This document shows positions 1-4,410 of a DNA stretch of 6,671 nucleotides, in pieces. Below the pieces are notes generated by a model. The model was not told where the DNA came from and searched no databases. It saw only the letters and a program-made list of their open reading frames with translations. The stretch spans positions 1-6,671 of the forward strand of contig DAOUAJ010000363.1 of the NCBI GenBank assembly GCA_034433615.1, given 5' to 3'. Every line of letters starts with the position of its first letter. Positions within the stretch are counted from its first letter, which is position 1. The position numbers were made by a program, and so were the translations under genes. The DNA comes from DAOUAJ01 sp034433615 (GTDB taxonomy: Bacteria > Chloroflexota > Anaerolineae > DUEN01).

Positions 1-167
1 ATCAGGGACGCCCGGTTACCAGTCCCTTGAATCCAAGGCAGGTAGACAGGTCGAGGGGTTGCAGCGGGCTCAGGGGCCTGGGCGATGGTTGCCACTGGCT
101 GCAGGAGCAACCCCAGGAGAACAACCAGGTGGATCAGCCCACACGATAAGACAGAAGAGCGAAACAT
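1..167 (-). CDS. N-terminus of a secreted protein (partial, 3' end off window)
   Basis: Reading the minus strand from an ATG at 167 gives 55 codons open to the window edge. The N-terminus is a typical Sec signal peptide: MFRSS, then a hydrophobic core of about 16 residues rich in Leu and Val (LVVLLGLLLQPV), then a likely signal peptidase site after ATIAQA near residue 31. The mature part begins with a Pro/Ala/Thr stretch (PEPAATPRP) followed by VYLPW. In my recollection, Tyr-Leu-Pro motifs just after a low-complexity Thr/Pro linker are common in exported proteins of Anaerolineae (Chloroflexota). A purine-rich AAAGG lies about 10 nt upstream of the ATG. The gene diverges from the pyrimidine genes. 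The function cannot be named because the catalytic or binding domain lies outside the window. The ORF is supported only by its signal peptide and possible ribosome site. Confidence 0.6.
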   Translation of the reverse strand, partial: MFRSSVLSCGLIHLVVLLGLLLQPVATIAQAPEPAATPRPVYLPWIQGTGNRASL

Positions 168-191
168 ACACTGACTGCCTTTGCAGAGAAA

Positions 192-485
192 GTGAGCAAG
201 CGGCGAGATCGTCCTCAGTTCTATCCAGATCGCCTGTTCTTGAGAGCTTTGGTCATCATGATCGTCCGGCGTTTGCACAAGGTGAATGAACTGCTGAAAG
301 GCCGCCTGATGAATTATGGCCAAGTTTTATCTAGTTTACACCATTTGGGCCGAAAAATCAAGTCACTCCCTACTCGGAGGGCTGTTTCATATTTCTGTTC
401 ACCAGTGACTCTGCAACTGGCTTTGCAACCCGACCTTGTGCTAAAGCCACGGGCTACATGCTGCAAAGCCCCCTTCGGGGGCTAG
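192..485 (+). pseudogene. probable degenerate transposase N-terminal remnant
   Basis: This open frame of 97 codons starts at a GTG and ends at TAG. Its first 45 residues include YPDRLFLRALVIMIVRRLHK (residues 11-30) followed by VNELL. From memory this resembles the N-terminal region of a DDE-type transposase family common in Chloroflexota genomes, in which a Tyr-x-Asp-x-x-Phe-Leu-Lys-Ala-Leu segment is followed by a His-x-Val-x-x-Leu-Leu helix. A later patch, SLPTRRAVSYF, loosely resembles the Arg-Arg-Thr-Trp motif of the same proteins. The rest (from about residue 70) is unlike a transposase, and the frame ends inside hairpin DNA without any DDE catalytic domain. The frame also runs through a 13-bp repeat at 378-390. 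I read it as decayed IS debris rather than a working gene. It could also be a chance ORF. Confidence 0.3.
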
Positions 486-571
486 AGGAAACCGGCGTAA
501 GCTGGTTTTCAGTGCGTAGACCGCAGTTTCAACTGCTGGCCATCGAGGTTTCTGCAACATGAAACAGCCCT
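378..571. repeat. 13-bp inverted repeat pair (AGGGCTGTTTCAT / ATGAAACAGCCCT)
   Basis: AGGGCTGTTTCAT at 378-390 recurs as its exact reverse complement at 559-571. Each copy adjoins a small CCCT...AGGG hairpin: the left one at about 368-381 has a 6-nt loop, and the right one lies at 566-589. A shorter related word, AGGGCTTTC, occurs at 584-592 with its complement at 715-723. The set therefore looks like scattered copies of one short palindromic family in alternating orientation. No transposase gene accompanies them. Confidence 0.5.
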
Positions 572-589
572 GCCTACTTGCGGAGGGCT
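467..589. other. cluster of five consecutive hairpins (possible structured RNA or palindromic repeat debris)
   Basis: Five stem-loops follow each other almost without gaps. 467-483 is a 7-bp stem around UUC (AGCCCCC/GGGGGCT). 487-510 is a 10-bp stem, including two G-U pairs, closed by a GUAA (GNRA) tetraloop. 523-536 is a 5-bp stem (GCAGT/ACTGC). 548-565 is GTTTC/GAAAC with an 8-nt loop. 566-589 is AGCCCT/AGGGCT followed by TTTCCC. The tetraloop and wobble pairs favour RNA folding on the + strand, but no known RNA family (RNase P, SRP, tmRNA, 6S, T-box, PyrR site) is recognised. No promoter was identified for it. It may instead be an accumulation of palindromic repeats in a region rich in mobile-element remains. 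Confidence 0.4.
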
Positions 590-723
590 TTCCCAAAGTG
601 AGGTGCCAGGCACTTAGCCGGTCGGTTCACCGTGTAGATTGGCTGTGCAAACCACTGTCTTGGGTGGTGGGAAGGTTCGCCAGAAGTGCCTGGCACCTCT
701 CACGGCGAAAATGAGAAAGCCCT
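584..723. repeat. REPIN/MITE-like imperfect inverted repeat element
   Basis: The core arms GAGGTGCCAGGCACTT (600-615) and its exact reverse complement (684-699) match over 16/16 bases, separated by 68 nt. Each arm contains the 11-bp palindrome GTGCC-A/T-GGCAC. The symmetry extends outward: GTGAG at 598 pairs with CTCTCAC on the right after a 2-nt asymmetry, and AGGGCTTTC (584-592) pairs with GAAAGCCCT (715-723). The interior has a small ACCAC/GTGGT hairpin. Two inverted palindromes facing each other are the layout of REP doublets (REPINs), which in other bacteria are mobilised in trans by RAYT (Y1 HUH) transposases. No such gene is in this window, and no clear target-site duplication is seen. 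The element ends 20 bp before the -35 box of the putative pyr promoter. Confidence 0.65.
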
Positions 724-743
724 AATACCAGGTCCAGTACGGC

Positions 744-772
744 TTGCCAATCCATTATAGTGGTGGTAAAAT
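744..772 (+). promoter_or_regulatory. putative sigma70-type promoter of the pyr cluster
   Basis: TTGCCA (744-749, 5 of 6 to TTGACA) and TAAAAT (767-772, 5 of 6 to TATAAT) are separated by exactly 17 bp. Transcription would start near 779-780, giving a leader of about 78 nt before the dihydroorotase GTG. It is the best-scoring promoter I can find by eye upstream of the cluster, and it is oriented correctly. Confidence 0.5.
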
Positions 773-807
773 AGAAGCAAGCTGCAACGAACTCAGGAGT
801 GTATGGG

Positions 808-885
808 ATGCCCGCCGGCCGTGTGCCTTGCCGCGGGCTTCCATTTGAGAGGGGCTGGTGGCTCGCATTCGTTTGCCAGGGCTGA
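808..885 (+). CDS. possible 25-aa leader ORF overlapping the dihydroorotase start
   Basis: An AGGAG at 795-799 is 8 nt before an ATG at 808. This is a better ribosome site than the one in front of the dihydroorotase itself. The frame reads 25 codons (M-P-A-G-R-V-P-C...W-W-L...) and stops at TGA 883-885, 28 nt inside the dihydroorotase gene in another frame. An alternative ATG at 803 gives a 28-aa frame, but only 3 nt from the AGGAG. The peptide has no recognisable function. If translated, ribosomes would run through the leader hairpin at 810-838 and could couple leader translation to the next gene. It may equally be chance. Confidence 0.2.
   Translation: MPAGRVPCRGLPFERGWWLAFVCQG
810..838 (+). 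promoter_or_regulatory. GC-rich leader hairpin before the dihydroorotase gene
   Basis: GCCCGC (810-815) pairs with GCGGGC (833-838). After a single bulged C, GGC (817-819) pairs with GCC (830-832), leaving a 10-nt loop. It lies in the presumed 5' leader, about 30 nt after the predicted start of transcription and about 20 nt before the GTG. Downstream bases are CTTCCATTTGAG, so there is no proper U-tract and a classical terminator is unlikely. No PyrR-binding consensus is recognised. A role in attenuation or translation control is only inferred from position. Confidence 0.3.
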
Positions 886-1943
886 TTGATGTCCACGTCC
901 ACTTAAGGGAACCCGGATTCACCCACAAAGAGGATTTCTCCAGCGGCACCCATGCCGCCCTCGCCGGGGGCATTGTAGCCGTTCTGGATATGCCGAACAC
1001 TTCTCCTCCCACAACCACAGCAGAGGCCTTCTTGGCTAAAGCCCGACTCGCCGCCGCTCGAGTGGTCAGCGATGTCGGGCTTTTTGTGGGTGCCACTGCA
1101 GAGGTCGGAGATGATTACGTCGCTTGCGCCGCGCGCGCGGCCGGCCTGAAGGTGTACGTCAACGAAACTTTCGGCTCACTGCGCATCGAGGCGCTGCCTA
1201 CCCTGATCCGTATTTTCAGTAAATGGCCTGGGCCTGGCCCCATTGCCGTGCACGCGGAAGGACTGGCCCTGGCTGCTTGCCTGGCTTTAGCCCGCCTCTA
1301 CGATCAACGTCTGCACGTCTGCCATGTAGCCCAGGCTGCCGACATCCAACTGATCGCCCGAGCCAAGGCGCGCGGCCTCCAGGTCACGTGTGAGGCGACC
1401 CCCCACCACCTCTTCTTGTCTCAGAATGACCTGCCGCGCCTGGGGCCTCTCGGCGACACGCGCCCGCGGCTGGGCACACCGGCCGACCGTGACGCTCTCT
1501 GGGCGCATCTGGACATCATTGACTGCTTTGCTACCGACCACGCCCCGCACACCTTAGCAGAGAAGCAGGGGCAGGCTCCTCCACCGGGCGTCCCCGGCCT
1601 GGAGACCATGTTGCCTCTGCTCCTCACCGCCGCGAATGAAGGCCGCCTGGCCCTTGAGCAGATCGTGGAGCGGCTGCACCACAAGCCGGCGCGCATCTTT
1701 AACATCCCAACCCCGCCCGAGACATGGACAGAGGTTGACCTGGATGCCCGTTACACGATTGGTAATTGGCCACTCCGGACACGCTGTGGCTGGACGCCCT
1801 TTGCCGGGATACCTGTTGTGGGCCGAGTCACCCAGGTCAGCCTGCGCGGTCAGGTCGTTTTCGACGGCGATCAAATCCTGGCCCAGCCGGGCACAGGGCG
1901 TGTATTATTCGGGGCTACCGAAATGTCTACCAGCCTGATGTAA
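858..1943 (+). CDS. pyrC: dihydroorotase, CAD-like type without N-terminal beta-sandwich
   Basis: Dihydroorotase cyclises N-carbamoyl-L-aspartate to L-dihydroorotate (UMP pathway step 3, cytosolic, zinc amidohydrolase). The GTG start is forced, because an in-frame TGA lies at 846-848; AGAGGGG (848-854) serves as ribosome site. The 361-aa product opens directly with RLPGLIDVHVHLREPG, so the roughly 50-residue N-terminal beta-sandwich strand segment usual in 420-430 aa bacterial enzymes is missing. All metal ligands and catalytic residues are visible: His13 and His15 (HVH), Arg17, the carbamylated Lys98 in GLKVYVNETF with the flexible-loop Thr104-Phe105, His132 (VHAEG), Cys155-His156 (HVCHVA), Asp227 (TDHAPH), plus PPPGVPGLETMLPLLLTA (241-258). 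Length, start point and the NETF loop match the DHO domain of animal CAD rather than typical PyrC. It is the first gene of the cluster, and 13 nt separate its stop from pyrB. The family call is secure; the CAD affinity rests on remembered sequence. Confidence 0.94.
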   Translation: MARIRLPGLIDVHVHLREPGFTHKEDFSSGTHAALAGGIVAVLDMPNTSPPTTTAEAFLAKARLAAARVVSDVGLFVGATAEVGDDYVACAARAAGLKVYVNETFGSLRIEALPTLIRIFSKWPGPGPIAVHAEGLALAACLALARLYDQRLHVCHVAQAADIQLIARAKARGLQVTCEATPHHLFLSQNDLPRLGPLGDTRPRLGTPADRDALWAHLDIIDCFATDHAPHTLAEKQGQAPPPGVPGLETMLPLLLTAANEGRLALEQIVERLHHKPARIFNIPTPPETWTEVDLDARYTIGNWPLRTRCGWTPFAGIPVVGRVTQVSLRGQVVFDGDQILAQPGTGRVLFGATEMSTSLM

Positions 1944-1956
1944 CAGGAGGTCTTTT

Positions 1957-2985
1957 ATGAATACGAGTTCCCAGGTTCTGCAATCTCTGGCCGATAGGCC
2001 AGGACAGGCCGACGTGAGCTATGCTATGTCCAAAGCCCGACCTGCCGACCATACTGAGAACGGCTTTTACGGGCGAGACATCCTGTCCGTGCGCCAGTTC
2101 GACCGTGACAACCTGCGGTACATCTTCCGCGTGGCAGAAGAGATGCGCTCTATGGTCGAACGTTTCGGTTCGGCAGACTTGCTGCAGGGAAAGATCCTGG
2201 CCAATCTGTTCTACGAGCCCAGCACCCGTACCTCGTCGTCGTTCAGCGCGGCCATGCAACGGCTGGGTGGACGGGTGATTGCCATCAACGAGGTGGTCTA
2301 CTCGTCAGTCAGCAAAGGCGAGTCGCTGCCAGATACGATCCGCACCCTGGAATCGTATGCAGACGTCATCGTCCTGCGCCATCCCGAGGTCGGCGCCGCA
2401 GCCATCGCCGCCCACTACGCCCGCAAACCGGTCATCAACGCCGGCGACGGTGTGGGTGAGCATCCTACCCAGGCTCTACTTGATCTGTTCACCATCCAGG
2501 AGGAGTTAGGGCAAATTGACGGACTCAAAGTGGCGATGGTAGGTGATCTGAAATACGGCCGTACCGTTCATTCCCTCACCCGCCTGCTCTGCCTGTATGA
2601 TGTTGATCTCTATTTCGTCTCACCAGACATCCTGGTGATGCCGCCGGAGATCCTGGAGGAGGTGCGACAGGCTGGACTCGCTTACACAGAGACCCGCGAC
2701 ATTCACGACGTGATCCGGGATGTGGATGTGCTGTACGTCACCCGGGTGCAGAAAGAGCGCTTCACAGACCTGGCGCAGTATGAAGCGGTCAAAGATTGCT
2801 ATGTGGTTGATCCTGAACTGATGACGCTGGCCAAGGAGAAGATGATCGTCATGCACCCTCTGCCGCGCGTGGGCGAAATCAGCTACGCGGTGGACGACGA
2901 TCCGCGCGCAGCGTACTTCCGGCAGATGGTTAACGGCATGTATATCCGCATGGCACTTTTAGCAGCCGTGTTGGGTAAGGCATAA
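1957..2985 (+). CDS. pyrB: aspartate carbamoyltransferase catalytic subunit
   Basis: Condenses carbamoyl phosphate with L-aspartate to give N-carbamoyl-aspartate (step 2; cytosolic trimer). The ATG at 1957 is preceded by AGGAGG at 1945-1950 with 6-nt spacing, an ideal ribosome site. The 342-aa product has a roughly 38-residue unmatched N-terminal tail, then the carbamoyl-phosphate domain with STRTSSSF (89-96), the swinging-loop Lys120 (SKGES), Arg141-His142 (LRHP), and GEHPTQALLDLFTI (167-180) with His169 and Gln172. The aspartate domain follows, with GDLKYGRTVHSL (196-207; Arg202), TRVQKER (Arg263) and HPLPR (300-304). The C-terminus (DDDPRAAYFRQMVNGMYIRM, 313-332) is strikingly like that of animal CAD. 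No pyrI regulatory subunit follows, so allosteric control as in E. coli is not indicated here. An internal Met24 could serve as an alternative start, but its upstream signal is weaker. Identification is firm. Confidence 0.96.
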   Translation: MNTSSQVLQSLADRPGQADVSYAMSKARPADHTENGFYGRDILSVRQFDRDNLRYIFRVAEEMRSMVERFGSADLLQGKILANLFYEPSTRTSSSFSAAMQRLGGRVIAINEVVYSSVSKGESLPDTIRTLESYADVIVLRHPEVGAAAIAAHYARKPVINAGDGVGEHPTQALLDLFTIQEELGQIDGLKVAMVGDLKYGRTVHSLTRLLCLYDVDLYFVSPDILVMPPEILEEVRQAGLAYTETRDIHDVIRDVDVLYVTRVQKERFTDLAQYEAVKDCYVVDPELMTLAKEKMIVMHPLPRVGEISYAVDDDPRAAYFRQMVNGMYIRMALLAAVLGKA

Positions 2986-2991
2986 AGCAAT

Positions 2992-3033
2992 TAGCTATCA
3001 GCTATCAGCTAAAAGCTCATGGCTTATAGCTCA
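2992..3033. repeat. phased heptamer repeats after pyrB (six units)
   Basis: Six consecutive 7-nt units in strict phase read TAGCTAT, CAGCTAT, CAGCTAA, AAGCTCA, TGGCTTA, TAGCTCA (consensus NRGCTNN). The last three and a half units can fold back: AGCTA 3007-3011 pairs with TAGCT 3027-3031 and AAGC 3013-3016 with GCTT 3022-3025, over a 5-nt loop. Immediately before the next gene, TTTCAAA is also tandemly duplicated (3054-3067), again with a 7-nt period. The array starts 6 nt after the pyrB stop codon. No U-tract terminator is present. Confidence 0.7.
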
Positions 3034-3083
3034 TCACTGTAGCTGTTGTCCATTTTCAAATTTCAAATCAAGAGGTGGACCTT

Positions 3084-4256
3084 ATGCACAAGAAGACTGT
3101 TGGTATGCTTACCGGTGGGGGCGACGTCCCCGGTCTCAATCCCTGCATGAAAGCGGTAGTCTTGGGCGCGCTGGCGAACGACTATCGGGTGCTCGGCATC
3201 CGACGCGGCTGGGCCGGGCTGCTTAACTACAACCTGGACGAGCCATCCACGCACGAGTACTACGTCCGTGAATTGCATCGCAACGACGTGCGCACGATTG
3301 ATCGCACTGGCGGCACGTTCCTGCACACTTCCCGCACCAACCCGCAGAAAGTGGCCGCTAAGGCAGCGCCTGACTTCCTGAAGAATTCCTCGTGGGGCAA
3401 GCCGCTGGATGACAAGGGGACAAAAGATTACACCGACTATATCTTGAAGGTCATCGAACACCTGGGTATTGATGTGCTGGTGACCATCGGCGGCGATGAC
3501 ACGCTAAGCTATACAGCCCGCTTAGATAAGGAAGGGGTGCCGGCCGTCGCTATCCCCAAGACGATGGATAATGACGTCTTCGGCACGGACTACTGCATCG
3601 GCTTCTCTACCGCGGTGACCCGCAGTGTCGAGTTCATCACCAATATGCGCACATCCGTGGGCTCTCACGAGCGCATCGGCGTTATCGAGCTGTTCGGCCG
3701 CAACTCTGGTGAGACCAGCCTGATCAGCGCGTATCTAGCCTACGTAGACCGCGCGATTATCTCCGAGGTGCCGTTCAACATCCACAAGTTGTGCGACCTT
3801 CTCATGGAAGACAAGCGCAATAACCCTTCCAACTACGCTATCATGACCATCTCCGAGGGTGCGGTGATGGAGGGGGGCGACGTTGTCGAGAGCGGCGAGG
3901 CCGACGCGTACGGGCACCGCAAGCTGGGTGGCATCGGCCAGATCACGGCGGAGGAGATCAAGCGCATCACTGGCCAGAACATCATGTACCAGCAACTTGG
4001 ATACCTGATGCGGTCGGGCGCGCCAGACTCGCTGGATCGCATGGTAGCCATGTCTTTCGGCAACCTGGCCGTTCAGCTCATTCTCAGGGGCGAAACAGGT
4101 AAGATGGTGGCGCTCCAGGGCGGCAAGTACACTACCGTCCCTATCGAGTACACCTTGACGGGGAAGAAGCAGGTAGATGTCGAGAAATTGTACGACGTGG
4201 AGAACTACCGGCCCAAGGTCCGTGACGTCCTGGGCATGCCCATGTTCCTGTACTAA
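3084..4256 (+). CDS. pfkA: 6-phosphofructokinase family enzyme, predicted pyrophosphate-dependent
   Basis: Phosphorylates fructose 6-phosphate to fructose 1,6-bisphosphate (glycolysis, cytosolic). I chose the ATG at 3084 (390 aa) because AGAGGTGG (3071-3078) is its ribosome site; a GTG at 3075 lies inside that site. Visible PFK motifs are GGGDVPGLN (11-19, nucleotide or PPi loop), GGDDT (136-140), PKTMDND (158-164) with catalytic Asp162, HERIGVIELFGRNSG (195-209), ISEGA (256-260) and LGYLMRSGAPDSLDR (305-319) for sugar-phosphate binding. By alignment to E. coli PfkA, Gly104 is replaced by Asp139 and Gly124 by Lys159. These are the two residues known to mark PPi-dependent PFKs, so pfp may be the better symbol. 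The length also exceeds the 320 aa of E. coli PfkA. The gene is an unexpected guest between pyrB and pyrFE on the same strand. Family certain; phosphoryl donor inferred. Confidence 0.92.
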   Translation: MHKKTVGMLTGGGDVPGLNPCMKAVVLGALANDYRVLGIRRGWAGLLNYNLDEPSTHEYYVRELHRNDVRTIDRTGGTFLHTSRTNPQKVAAKAAPDFLKNSSWGKPLDDKGTKDYTDYILKVIEHLGIDVLVTIGGDDTLSYTARLDKEGVPAVAIPKTMDNDVFGTDYCIGFSTAVTRSVEFITNMRTSVGSHERIGVIELFGRNSGETSLISAYLAYVDRAIISEVPFNIHKLCDLLMEDKRNNPSNYAIMTISEGAVMEGGDVVESGEADAYGHRKLGGIGQITAEEIKRITGQNIMYQQLGYLMRSGAPDSLDRMVAMSFGNLAVQLILRGETGKMVALQGGKYTTVPIEYTLTGKKQVDVEKLYDVENYRPKVRDVLGMPMFLY

Positions 4257-4266
4257 ACCAGCAAAC

Positions 4267-4306
4267 TGCACGGGGCCGGGGATGCGCTTCGTCCGGCCTT
4301 TGTGCA
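4267..4306 (+). terminator. long hairpin downstream of phosphofructokinase (weak terminator candidate)
   Basis: TGCAC (4267-4271) pairs with GTGCA (4302-4306), and GGCCGG (4274-4279) pairs with CCGGCC (4293-4298). The intervening GG and TTT can form wobble pairs, giving a nearly continuous stem of about 13 bp with a 13-nt loop, beginning 10 nt after the stop codon. Transcripts would have only UUU within the stem and no U-tract after it, so intrinsic termination may be weak. RNA processing or 3'-end protection of the pfk message are alternatives. Confidence 0.35.
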
Positions 4307-4315
4307 TAGGGATAT

Positions 4316-4392
4316 TAGCGATCAGTCATCAGCTTTCAGCAGTTAACCACCAGCCAGGCTAATCGCTGAGAGCTGACCGCTGATTGCTGATG
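4316..4392. repeat. phased heptamer repeats before pyrFE (eleven units, inverted halves)
   Basis: The 77 nt divide exactly into eleven 7-mers. The first half runs TAGCGAT, CAGTCAT, CAGCTTT, CAGCAGT and so on. The second half carries the complementary orientation: GCTAATC, GCTGAGA, GCTGACC, GCTGATT, GCTGATG. The two halves can pair into a long imperfect hairpin (about 19 of 24 outer positions complementary). The array ends 8 nt before the GAGGGA ribosome site of pyrFE, so the structure could influence translation or mRNA stability there. Confidence 0.7.
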
Positions 4393-4410
4393 GCTCGATG
4401 AGGGATTGCC

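Noticed and set aside
584..723. Complete insertion sequence
   Set aside because: The interval is only 140 bp, carries no transposase frame and shows no clear target duplication.
810..838. Intrinsic terminator or PyrR-binding attenuator
   Set aside because: No U-tract follows the hairpin and no PyrR-type consensus is recognisable, so only an unspecified leader structure is claimed.
858..1943. Dihydroorotase as a truncated pseudogene
   Set aside because: The missing N-terminal segment is not found upstream in any frame, and every metal ligand and catalytic residue is present, as in the naturally short CAD DHO domain.
2992..3033. CRISPR-like array
   Set aside because: Units are only 7 nt with no spacers between them; there are no cas genes and no repeats of 24-40 nt.
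3075..3083. GTG at 3075 as the phosphofructokinase start
   Set aside because: This GTG is part of the AGAGGTGG ribosome site serving the ATG at 3084, and the family N-terminus begins just after that ATG.
3735..4307. Minus-strand ORF of 190 codons
   Set aside because: Fully antisense to the conserved C-terminal half of phosphofructokinase and the hairpin after it; no recognisable domain.
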